Below, piece after piece: positions 33,639 through 41,722 of a DNA stretch of 64,000 nt; position 1 is the first letter of the stretch; every line of letters starts with the position of its first letter. The position numbers and the translations under genes were made by a program. Source of the stretch: Kocuria dechangensis (GTDB lineage Bacteria > Actinomycetota > Actinomycetes > Actinomycetales > Micrococcaceae); assembly GCF_014636775.1 (NCBI RefSeq), contig NZ_BMEQ01000018.1, positions 25,036 to 89,035 on the forward strand. The letters run 5' to 3'. The notes under the pieces were generated by a model. The model did not search any database and was not told where the DNA came from. It saw nothing but the letters and a program-made list of their open reading frames with translations.

Positions 33639-35495
33639 TCACTCTGCCAGGGCCACAGCGAGGTGGCGTGCGCGGGCGGCTGGGCTGCCCCGGTCCTGGG
33701 ACCGGCCTTCCGGAGCGGTGAAGACGCCTTCCTGAGCCGCCACCGGGCGTTGCCTTTTAAGCCAGGCAATCGCCAGGTCATGCTCCGCAGACCGGCTGGC
33801 ATGGGGCAGGGTCGCGGGGCCCTCACCGATGTACGGTGTGGAGAATCGGAAGCGTCCCCCCAATGCTCGGATGGCCCCCGGAGACGCCCCGAACTCCTCC
33901 AGCAGGGGTGTCAGGTGCTCGAGTACATGCTCCCCGTCACCGGCATTGTGCACGTAGTGGACCAGATTGCCCCTGTTCCAGCGGCTGTCGGTGTAGCGGT
34001 CCATGACGCGAAAACGGTGAGAGCATTCAGCCACGACGCGCGTAGGCGACCACCCCGTCCAGCCGGCGCTGAACATCTCCTCCCACACCCGGAACGGGCC
34101 ACGGAGGAGATCCGTCTGAGGCGATTCGGGTACGGCGACAGCGTTGTGGAAGCGCGAGGAGAACCGCAGGGCGACGAAACCGTTCGCGGAGGATCCTTCC
34201 GCCAGCAGATAGGGGCTGCCGGATGCTGCCATCACCCGTCGCGTGATGAGCTCCATGGCGTCGTCTGGATCGACGTCCGGGGTCCCGAGGTACCAGGAGG
34301 TCCGGCTGTCCGGACTCCGGCCAGGAGTGGGGTCCGCGAAGAGGATATAGGGCTGCCCCAGCTTTCCCAGCCCGTCCCGCTCAGCCAGGGAGAGTCTGTG
34401 CGACACCGATGCTGATTCCGTCCCGGAAAAGCCCACCCGGAGAACGCGGTTCTTGCTGGGGCAGGGGCGGGCGACGAATGCCAGCGCCATGCCGTCGCCG
34501 ATGCCGACCACGTAGCGCTGTTCCGGGTCCTCGGGCATGGGCCGGAAGTCGTCCAGGTGCTCCAGCTGGACGACGGAAACCGGGCCGACGTCGTGCGGAC
34601 CAGGAGAGTCTGCCGGGACGGAGGCGGGAGCACCCAGTCGGAAGGTCTGGGGGTCGCCGTGGTAGTTGGCCACGGCATGCTCCACCCACCCGCGCACGCG
34701 CTGAGGCGTGGGCGGGTTGTGACCAGTGCAGTGGTGCTCCAGGACGAAAGTCACCCGATCGTCCACCTGCGGTTGGAAAGGGTACATCTGGGTCTCGAGA
34801 TGATCGATGTCACCGGAGTTCTGGATGTACCACGCGCGGCCTCCCTCGAAATCCGCGTAAAGCGAGCCGAGGTCGGCTCGAGTCGGCTCCGCGTCCTCGA
34901 AGTCCGCGTATGTCACATACTCCGGAAACGCCGCCTTGACCAGCCAGCTGGCCGAGCGACCCAGCGAAAAGCGTCCCATGTTGGTCTGGGGAGAGAATGC
35001 CAGCGCGAGTGAGCCGGGGACTCTGGTCGTCAGGGCGAGGGCGCCGAAGCCCCCCGAGGAGGAACCTTGGATGACGATCTTCTCGACGCCGAGTTGAGCC
35101 GCGATCTCATTGATGAGCCGTGCCAGCCGGTCGGTCGAATCCTCTCCGGACCCCCCGCAGTACCACCCGATGCGCAATCCGGGGTCCAGATGCAGCGTCG
35201 GGTCGGCCAGCCACAGCTGGTGGTAGGGCAGGTCTTCCATGGTCGCCACCCGCTCGAAGCGGGGGATCTCGTATTTCTGCCGGTCGAGCGACCCGTGCAG
35301 GTGAACCACCAGAGCTTCTGCGCTCGGCTGGCGGAACATCAGCAGTTCGATGGGCAAGAAGTGCCCGGTCCGGTCGGTGATGTCCATGCGGACCTGTGGA
35401 GGCCAGGACATGACGTCGACCGCTTCGGTCGTGTCCAGGCTCAGCCACGGACAGCCGTACCGGGAGTCTGTGGAGGGATGAACGGGGGCTCCCAT
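33639..35495 (-). CDS. Tandem alpha/beta-hydrolase-like protein, second copy degenerate
   Basis: A 618-aa protein made of two copies of the hydrolase-like unit. Copy 1 (about 1-290) has IQGSSSGGFGAL with Ser146, AFSPQTNMGRF, YIQNSGDIDHLETQM and TGHNPPTPQ. Copy 2 (about 320-590) has AEGSSANGFVAL (around Ser436, with Asn438 replacing the elbow Gly), PESPQTDLLRG and YVHNAGDGEHVLEHL, but no G-H-x-P-P segment, so the catalytic His seems lost. Copy 2 is therefore probably non-catalytic and may bind the acceptor. No signal peptide. AAGGA precedes the ATG. Function unknown; a glycan acyl-transfer or esterase role is inferred from context. Confidence 0.72.
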   Translation of the reverse strand: MGAPVHPSTDSRYGCPWLSLDTTEAVDVMSWPPQVRMDITDRTGHFLPIELLMFRQPSAEALVVHLHGSLDRQKYEIPRFERVATMEDLPYHQLWLADPTLHLDPGLRIGWYCGGSGEDSTDRLARLINEIAAQLGVEKIVIQGSSSGGFGALALTTRVPGSLALAFSPQTNMGRFSLGRSASWLVKAAFPEYVTYADFEDAEPTRADLGSLYADFEGGRAWYIQNSGDIDHLETQMYPFQPQVDDRVTFVLEHHCTGHNPPTPQRVRGWVEHAVANYHGDPQTFRLGAPASVPADSPGPHDVGPVSVVQLEHLDDFRPMPEDPEQRYVVGIGDGMALAFVARPCPSKNRVLRVGFSGTESASVSHRLSLAERDGLGKLGQPYILFADPTPGRSPDSRTSWYLGTPDVDPDDAMELITRRVMAASGSPYLLAEGSSANGFVALRFSSRFHNAVAVPESPQTDLLRGPFRVWEEMFSAGWTGWSPTRVVAECSHRFRVMDRYTDSRWNRGNLVHYVHNAGDGEHVLEHLTPLLEEFGASPGAIRALGGRFRFSTPYIGEGPATLPHASRSAEHDLAIAWLKRQRPVAAQEGVFTAPEGRSQDRGSPAARARHLAVALAE

Positions 35496-35543
35496 ATGCG
35501 TTGTTCCTTGTCGGGGGAGGGGGGCATAGACCAGCTGTCGAGC

Positions 35544-36374
35544 TCAGATGCGGTCGAAGGCACCGTTCAGCAGGCCCAGGGTGTCCGGCTTCGCCAGCGG
35601 GTTGTGCCCGGCCGACCTGTCGAAGTAATGGTGTACTTTCACGTCCCCGCACAGCTGTGGGTGCTGGGCGAGGAACGCGTTGAACGTCGGCAGGTCCTCC
35701 TTGCGGTCATGGGTCGAGGCGACGTTCACGTGGTAGTCGATCCGTAGCGGACGCCCCCGTCTGGCGAGCAGGTTCAGCACGTTGGCGGTCAGGGGGAACC
35801 TGGCCCGAATGTCCGCAGGCAGCATGCCGCCGAAGCGGGCGTGCCGCAGGGCGTTGACACCGGTGGCCATCCATCGGGTCCAGTCGAACTGGGCGTTGTT
35901 GATGACCGCCCGTGCCCCCTCGTCGTCCGCGAGCAGCGCCAGCGCCATGAAGCCGCCGGCGGACGACCCGAAGTACATCCGGTCCCGAGGATCGCTGACC
36001 CCCAGCTTGACGGCCAGTGTGCGGACCACCCGGCCGATGTAGAACGCCGCCCACTTCTCGGGGGACACCTGACCCCAGCCGAGGGAAAGGTACTCGGGAC
36101 CCCCTGTGGCCGGATCGTAGACGTAGATCTGGTGGTGGCGGATCTCGTCGCTCCAGGTTGACCGCTGGAACACCGGCTCGCCTGCGGCCCGGTGCTGGTC
36201 CACGGCCCCGTTGTTGAGCACCACGAGCTTGTCGGCCCCCGTGCGGGGAACGACGAGCAACGGCATGGTGAAGTAGTCCGTCACCACGTCGATGCGGTTG
36301 TGCTCGTCCGGGATCAGCCGATCCGCGTCGAAGTCCCGCAGCTCGGCGAGGGGGAGGACGATCGTCTCTGTCAT
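35544..36374 (-). CDS. Alpha/beta-hydrolase-like protein
   Basis: A 276-aa protein. It has MYFGSSAGGFMALAL as nucleophile elbow, INNAQFDW in place of the P-Q-T segment, HVNVASTHDRKEDL as a likely acid region and DRSAGHNPLAKP as the likely catalytic-His region. It is the most divergent of the four genes of this type in the window but keeps the Ser and G-H-x-P elements. It sits 18 bases after the wecB stop and 48 bases before the tandem-hydrolase gene, so all three are probably co-transcribed. Acts in the cytoplasm, as no secretion signal is present. Substrate unknown. Confidence 0.7.
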   Translation of the reverse strand: MTETIVLPLAELRDFDADRLIPDEHNRIDVVTDYFTMPLLVVPRTGADKLVVLNNGAVDQHRAAGEPVFQRSTWSDEIRHHQIYVYDPATGGPEYLSLGWGQVSPEKWAAFYIGRVVRTLAVKLGVSDPRDRMYFGSSAGGFMALALLADDEGARAVINNAQFDWTRWMATGVNALRHARFGGMLPADIRARFPLTANVLNLLARRGRPLRIDYHVNVASTHDRKEDLPTFNAFLAQHPQLCGDVKVHHYFDRSAGHNPLAKPDTLGLLNGAFDRI

Positions 36375-36392
36375 GGCATCCGGGATCGAGGG

Positions 36393-37550
36393 TCAGCGCG
36401 CGGCGACGGCGGCGGTGAAGTCCTCGATGCGGTGGCCGAGGCCGAACATCTGCTCGATGGCGGCCAGGGTGCGCTCGGCGGCACGGCCGTCGCCGTAGGG
36501 GTTCACGGCGTTGGCCATCGCGGCGTAGGCTGCAGGGTCGTTGAGCAACGCGTCGACCTCCGCCACGATGCGCTCCTCATCGGTGCCGATGAGCTTGACG
36601 GTGCCGGCGTGCACGGCCTCGGGGCGCTCGGTGTTCTCGCGCATCACCAGCACCGGCTTGCCCAGCGACGGCGCCTCCTCCTGGACCCCGCCGGAGTCGG
36701 TGAGGACCACGTCGGCCACCGAGAGCATGCGGGTGAACTCGCCGTAGGCCATCGGCTCGGTGACCACCACGTTGGTCTTGCCCTCGAGTGCCGGCAGGAC
36801 GGCCTCCCGCACCACCGGGTTGCGGTGGGCCGGCAGCACGATGACCAGCTCGGGCTCGGCCTCGGCGATCCGGGCCAGGGCCCGGCCCACGCCGCGCATG
36901 GCCTCGCCCTGGTTCTCACGGCGGTGGGTGGTGACCAGCAGGACCTTGCGGCCGGAGGCGGCGATCTCCTCCAGCTGCGGGTCGGTGAAGGGCAGCTGCT
37001 TGGCCACCGTGTGCAGCAGGGCGTCGATGACGGTGTTGCCGGTGACCACGATGTCCTCCTCCGGCAGCGCCTCGCGCAGCAGATTCTCCTTGGAGGTGGA
37101 GGTCGGGGCCAGGTGCAGGGAGGTGATCTGGGAGGTGATCTTGCGGTTGGCCTCCTCCGGGAAGGGGGAGAAGAGGTTGAACGAGCGCAGCCCGGCCTCG
37201 GCGTGGATCACCGGGATCCCTCGGTAGAACGCGGCGATCGCCGCGGCCGTGGAGGTGGTGGTGTCGCCCTGGACCACCACGGCGTCCGGGGCGTTCTCGG
37301 CGAAGAGTGCGTCGAGGCCCTCGACCGTGCGGGTGAGGATGCCGTTGAGGGTCTGGCGCGGCTGGATGATGTTGAGGTCGTGGTCCGGGACGATGTCGAA
37401 GATCTCGTTGACCTGGTCCAGCATCTCCCGGTGCTGACCGGTGACGGTGACCACGCACTCGAAGTCCGGGGAGTTCTGCAGGGCCTTCACGATCGGCGCC
37501 ATCTTGATGGCCTCCGGACGCGTTCCATAGATGGGCATGATCGTGGGCAT
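36393..37550 (-). CDS. wecB: UDP-N-acetylglucosamine 2-epimerase (non-hydrolysing)
   Basis: A 385-aa protein of the WecB/MnaA family. It begins PIYGTRPEAIKMAPIV, with TGQHREMLDQV, QGDTTTS, HAEAGLRS, THRRENQG and DSGGVQEEAPSLGKPVLVMR, all diagnostic of this enzyme. It interconverts UDP-GlcNAc and UDP-ManNAc, giving the donor for ManNAc and the substrate for WecC at 7,234. ATG 37550 is the start matching family length; the frame continues upstream without similarity. It is the first gene of a - strand operon that runs through hydrolase-like, pyruvyltransferase-like and glycosyltransferase genes. Confidence 0.95.
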   Translation of the reverse strand: MPTIMPIYGTRPEAIKMAPIVKALQNSPDFECVVTVTGQHREMLDQVNEIFDIVPDHDLNIIQPRQTLNGILTRTVEGLDALFAENAPDAVVVQGDTTTSTAAAIAAFYRGIPVIHAEAGLRSFNLFSPFPEEANRKITSQITSLHLAPTSTSKENLLREALPEEDIVVTGNTVIDALLHTVAKQLPFTDPQLEEIAASGRKVLLVTTHRRENQGEAMRGVGRALARIAEAEPELVIVLPAHRNPVVREAVLPALEGKTNVVVTEPMAYGEFTRMLSVADVVLTDSGGVQEEAPSLGKPVLVMRENTERPEAVHAGTVKLIGTDEERIVAEVDALLNDPAAYAAMANAVNPYGDGRAAERTLAAIEQMFGLGHRIEDFTAAVAAR

Positions 37551-37611
37551 GGGGAAACCGCCTGTTCCGAGGGTGCGAGGGCCGGGGGACCTAACGCGGG
37601 GCGTGCAGGTG

Positions 37612-37632
37612 CACACCCAGTTTAGGGGACAC
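37612..37632 (-). promoter_or_regulatory. Likely wecB promoter -10 region
   Basis: The - strand reads GTCCCCTAAACTGGGTGTG, with TAAACT as candidate -10 hexamer about 70 bases before the wecB start. The related GTCCACTAAAGTGTGG occurs upstream of the gene at 33,471. The -35 region is poor. Confidence 0.4.
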
Positions 37633-37647
37633 CAGGGACGATCTCGT

Positions 37648-38547
37648 TCAGATGACGGCCAACCGGGCGAGCCGCTGACGTGCGGCGATCTCGCTGGGGC
37701 CCTGTGCGCCCAGCGCCTTGCCCACCACCGTGAGGGCAAATCCAGCGGTCTGACGTGTGGGCAACGGCACAGGCCCCAGGCGTGGGCGCTCGAGACCCAG
37801 CAGGTCGAGGCGGTCCTGTGGGAGGCTGTCCACGACCGCCGCGAACAGGGCGCGGTAGCCCGGCATCAGGAGCGGATCCAACGGGGGCCGACGCAGGAAC
37901 CGCACGACGTCGTCGACCCGAGGCCCGCCTGCCAGCCGGCCGTCGAAGGCCGCCATGCGTGCGTCGAGCTCTGCCTCCGAGCGCGGCGGGTCGGACACCC
38001 CCATCAGCCGGCCGGCGACCGCCCACTCCCGCACGTAGGCGTCCGGGCCCCCCGGGATCGTCCCTCCCCACTGCTGGTGGGAGCGAAGGAACGCGTCGGT
38101 GAACGCCAGGTGCACCCACTCGACCAGGTCAGGGTCGTTGGCGCAGTAGGACCGTTCGACGCCGTCGGCGCCGGTGTAGGCGCCCCGGACGCTCTCGTGC
38201 AGCCGCCGTACGTACGCCGATGCGCGGTGGGCTGCGGTGGTGTCCCCGTAGGTGACGGTGAAGATCCAGCGGATGGTTCCCGCCAGTCGGCCCAGCGGGT
38301 CCGCCCGGTAGTCGGAGTGCTCGACGACTCCGGCGAGCGCCCCGGGGTGCAGGGCCTGGGTGAGAAGGGCGCGGACTCCGGCGGGAATGGTGGCCATGGA
38401 GCCGTGCACAGCCCAGACCGCCGACCCGGGCTGGAAGTAGCCCGCGTCGTCGCCCTCGGCCAGGGCCAGCTCCCACTCCGGCACTCGGTCCGCCTGCCCG
38501 GCGAACGTCACCCTCAGGCGCTCCTGCAGCGGCGTCATGAGTCCCAT
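37648..38547 (-). CDS. Oxygenase MpaB-family protein (DUF2236-like)
   Basis: A 299-aa protein. It has DAGYFQPGSAVWAVHG near the N-terminus, ALLTQALHPGALAGVVEHSD, and later YCANDPDLVEWVHLAFTDAF, the pattern of MpaB/latex-clearing-related haem oxygenases (formerly DUF2236), in which conserved His residues are thought to bind haem. ATG 38547 is preferred to ATG 38538 because GGGAGG lies about nine bases before it. It is not obviously linked to the polysaccharide genes and is separated from wecB by the wecB promoter region. Substrate unknown. Confidence 0.75.
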   Translation of the reverse strand: MGLMTPLQERLRVTFAGQADRVPEWELALAEGDDAGYFQPGSAVWAVHGSMATIPAGVRALLTQALHPGALAGVVEHSDYRADPLGRLAGTIRWIFTVTYGDTTAAHRASAYVRRLHESVRGAYTGADGVERSYCANDPDLVEWVHLAFTDAFLRSHQQWGGTIPGGPDAYVREWAVAGRLMGVSDPPRSEAELDARMAAFDGRLAGGPRVDDVVRFLRRPPLDPLLMPGYRALFAAVVDSLPQDRLDLLGLERPRLGPVPLPTRQTAGFALTVVGKALGAQGPSEIAARQRLARLAVI

Positions 38548-38838
38548 TCCGTCTGTCCTCCCTTCGGGGGACCGCCACCGTGCGGCGGTCCGCGGCACCC
38601 AGTATCTGCGCCGCCTCTGACAACAAGGGGTGCCGGCCGTCCCCGCATCTGTGGATTCCCTCTTGCTAATGGATGCGATTCGATATTCATGGACGCAAAG
38701 AACCACGTCCCGCCGGGGTGCCGACACCACGGCGACGTGCCCCTCCGTTCCGGAGGGTGGGGGGCACAGGGGGCGGCCGGCGGGTCGGGGGACCTGCCGG
38801 CCGCTCCTCAGGGGAGAGACGCGAATCGGGGGAGTCGC
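38548..38838 (+). promoter_or_regulatory. Leader of the first propeller-SLH gene
   Basis: A 291-base divergent gap. It shares GTCCCCGC..T.TG.GGATTC, a GGATGC element (38671) and GGGTCGGGGGA plus CGAATCGGGGGAGTCGC just before the start with the leader of the third paralogue at 44,216-44,488. CCCTCCG (38741-38747) and CGGAGGG (38751-38757) form a 7-bp hairpin. These shared blocks suggest common control or recent duplication. Confidence 0.5.
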
Positions 38839-41541
38839 ATGCAACAGGACCGAAGCACGCCCGCAGCCACCGAGAGCGGTGGCGTCTCGCGGCGCACGCT
38901 GCTCTCGGCGACCGCACTGCTCGGGCCAGCCGCCGCCGCGGTGACGGCAACCGCCACCGCTGAGCCGGCCGAGGCCGCCGTCGTGCTGGGGACGAAGGCC
39001 ACGACCAGTCCGCTCGGGCTGAGGGGAACGGTCGTGGGCCGGCACCGGAACCTCTTCCGGACCTTCAGCCTCACCAACTCCAACGGCGTGGGCGTCGCCC
39101 GGGTCGGCACGGCCAACTACATGGTCACCTTCAACGCCGGCGAGGGCGTCGACACCGTGCAGGTCTTCCACGCGGACACCGGGGCGCTGCACTACAAGGC
39201 CTCGACGCCGGGCAAGCCCGCCGGCAACTTCACGCACGACGGCCGGGGCAACATCTACTTCAGCGTGGACAAGGCACTGATGGTGCTGTCCATCCCCAAC
39301 CGGACCCTCCGCCAGTACGGCACGGTGGGCAGCGGCATCCTCGTCGCCTACGAGTTCCACTTCGACCACAGGGGACGCCTGTGGACCGGCAGCTATCCGG
39401 CCGGACGGCTGGTGTGCCTCGATCCTGCCACGGGCCGGGAGCTCGCTCGCACGCCCGTGCTGGGCAACGGCAACGACTATGCCCGCGGCGTCACGATCTC
39501 CCCGGACCGGAGGACGGTCTGGGCCGGCACCGGCACCGCGGACCCGGCACTGTTCCGCATCGACGTGGACAATCCCGCCTCACCCACCCGGATCAACCTC
39601 CCCGCCCATGCCGTTCCGTCGATGGTCATGCGCATGCAGGCGCGCGGCCGCAAGGTCTTCGTGTGGCACGACGATCCGCTGGGGAAGGAGATCATCTCCG
39701 TCTACGACGTCGTGAGCAGGACCTGGTCGCGGTACCCCACGGCCATCGCCGGCTGGTCCGTGACCGCCCCGGACGCCGCCGGATACGTGTACGCCAACGC
39801 CAAGGGCAGCGTCGTGCGCATGCGTGCCGACGCGGCGGTGCTCGTCCCCGAGACCGTGGCCACCGGCGTGGAGACCAGCACCATCCACACCGCCCTGGCC
39901 GGGTCCACGCTCTATCTCGTCAAGGAGGGACCGTCCCTGCTTCAGGCCGGACGGTTCGCACCCACGGGCGGAGCCCTCGCCGCCGCGCCACGGGTGGACT
40001 ACAAGGTCGTCCCGGTGCCGCTCACCACCCAGTCGGTGGCCATCGACAAGGCGACGAACACGGTCTACGCGGGCGGCTTCAAGGGGGACGGCCTGTGTGC
40101 CACGAACCTCTCCACGGGCGAGTTCTCCCACTCGGCGGCCTCCGCGGGCATCGCGCAGATCGAGGGCTTGACCGTCGCCGGGGGCAAGCTCTACGTCGGC
40201 TCCTACGGCTCGGCCGTCGTGGTCGAGCACGACCTGGCGAAAGGGGTGAAGGACGCCGGCGCCTACCGGCGCGTGGCCAAGCTGGGCACCTCGCACCTGC
40301 AGTCGCGGATCTTCGCCTGGGCCGTCTCCCCGTCACGGGTCGTTTTCGGCACGGTGCCCGAGTACGGCTACCGCGGCGGGGCACTCGGCACGATAGACCG
40401 CGCCACCGGGGCCGTGGCGGTGTACAACAAGATCATCCCAGAGCTCTCCGTCGTGGGGCTGGCGGTGAACGGCGAGACCGTCTACGGGACGACGTCCTGC
40501 CGGGGCGGCTACGGCATCGCCGACTGGCCGGGGGACGCGGTCGTCTTCTGCGCGGACGCCCGGACGGGCAGGGTCGCCTGGAAGCGGACCCTGAAGGACT
40601 GCAAGGAGCTCTACGGTCCCGTCCTGCTGGACGGCAAGCTCTACGTGGGCACGCTCGACACCGTGGTGGAGCTTCGCCTCTCCGACGGGGTTCCCCTGAG
40701 GACCTTCGTGCTCGGCTCGCGGAGCGCCCGTGCCGCCTGGCAGAGCGCCGAACTGGTGCGGATCCCGGGGACCCGGCGCCTGGCCCACCTGGCGGGCGGG
40801 GTGACCACCGTCCTCGAGCCGGCCACGTCGCGGACCGCGACCGTGCTGACCGGCGCCCACCGGCACATCGACTTCGACGCCTCCGGCGCCATGTGGGTGA
40901 CGACGGGCAACGACGTGGTGAAGCTCCGGCTGGACGCAGTCGCCGCAGGGCCGTCCTACGTCGCTCCGAAGGTCTCGCCGTTCGCGGACGTCTCGACGGG
41001 ACAGAAGTACTACCGGGAGATGGCCTGGAGCTACGAGGCCGGCATCGCGACGGGATGGATGAGCTCCACCGGCGCACGCAGCTACCGGCCGCTGAGGCCG
41101 ATCAACCGCGACGCGATGGCCGCGTTCCTCTACCGGGCGGCGGGGTCGCCGGAGTACGTTCCGCCGACGGTCTCGCCGTTCCGGGACGTGTCGACGAGCC
41201 AGCAGTTCTACAAGGAGATGGCCTGGGTGCACCACCAGGAGATCTCCACGGGGTGGGACGACGGGACCTATCGGCCTCTGCGCTCGATCAACCGGGACGC
41301 GATGGCCGCGTTCCTCTACCGGGCGGCGGGGTCGCCGGAGTACGTTCCGCCGACGGTCTCGCCGTTCCGGGACGTGTCGACGAGCCAGCAGTTCTACAAG
41401 GAGATGGCCTGGGTCTACGAGGTCGGCATCTCCACCGGGTGGCTCAGCATCACCGGTACGCGCACCTATCGGCCGCTGCTGCCGATCAACCGGGATGCCA
41501 TGGCCGCGTTCCTCTACCGGGCGGCGGCCCGCGGGCGCTGA
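38839..41541 (+). CDS. Tat-exported beta-propeller-like protein with three SLH-like repeats
   Basis: A 900-aa protein. A twin-arginine signal (GVSRRTLLSATALLG, RR at 18-19) is followed by an Ala-rich stretch to about residue 50. Residues about 55-700 hold repeated short beta motifs (DTVQVFHADTGALHY, WTGSYPAGRLVCLDP, VYAGGFKGDGLC) typical of a PQQ/YVTN-like propeller. Three SLH-like repeats (about 709-900) follow the pattern VSPFxDVSTxQxFYxEMAW..GIxTGW..YRPL.PINRDAMAAFLYR. SLH domains bind wall polymers non-covalently, so this should be a surface-displayed protein. GGGGGAG precedes the ATG by about five bases. Repeats 1 and 2 share a perfect 119-bp segment. Confidence 0.82.
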   Translation: MQQDRSTPAATESGGVSRRTLLSATALLGPAAAAVTATATAEPAEAAVVLGTKATTSPLGLRGTVVGRHRNLFRTFSLTNSNGVGVARVGTANYMVTFNAGEGVDTVQVFHADTGALHYKASTPGKPAGNFTHDGRGNIYFSVDKALMVLSIPNRTLRQYGTVGSGILVAYEFHFDHRGRLWTGSYPAGRLVCLDPATGRELARTPVLGNGNDYARGVTISPDRRTVWAGTGTADPALFRIDVDNPASPTRINLPAHAVPSMVMRMQARGRKVFVWHDDPLGKEIISVYDVVSRTWSRYPTAIAGWSVTAPDAAGYVYANAKGSVVRMRADAAVLVPETVATGVETSTIHTALAGSTLYLVKEGPSLLQAGRFAPTGGALAAAPRVDYKVVPVPLTTQSVAIDKATNTVYAGGFKGDGLCATNLSTGEFSHSAASAGIAQIEGLTVAGGKLYVGSYGSAVVVEHDLAKGVKDAGAYRRVAKLGTSHLQSRIFAWAVSPSRVVFGTVPEYGYRGGALGTIDRATGAVAVYNKIIPELSVVGLAVNGETVYGTTSCRGGYGIADWPGDAVVFCADARTGRVAWKRTLKDCKELYGPVLLDGKLYVGTLDTVVELRLSDGVPLRTFVLGSRSARAAWQSAELVRIPGTRRLAHLAGGVTTVLEPATSRTATVLTGAHRHIDFDASGAMWVTTGNDVVKLRLDAVAAGPSYVAPKVSPFADVSTGQKYYREMAWSYEAGIATGWMSSTGARSYRPLRPINRDAMAAFLYRAAGSPEYVPPTVSPFRDVSTSQQFYKEMAWVHHQEISTGWDDGTYRPLRSINRDAMAAFLYRAAGSPEYVPPTVSPFRDVSTSQQFYKEMAWVYEVGISTGWLSITGTRTYRPLLPINRDAMAAFLYRAAARGR
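41110..41414 (+). repeat. Perfect 119-bp direct repeat inside SLH region
   Basis: Bases 41110-41228 and 41296-41414 are identical by eye over 119 bp, with a period of 186 bp (62 codons, one SLH unit). Exchange between them would delete or add one SLH unit without breaking the frame. Confidence 0.85.
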
Positions 41542-41722
41542 GCTGCTCCGGGCGGTGCCGGTGCTTCTCGGACAAGCGCGGCCGGAGGGTTCCGGTGGCG
41601 CATCGCCTGTCATAAGCTGGCTGTCGACTGAAGTTGCATTTGCATCGTTCCGGGACCGCCCCCCGTTGTCCGCGTCAGGACCTTTCCGGTGCCGGAACGG
41701 ACCGTCGAACCGGGAGAGCCGC

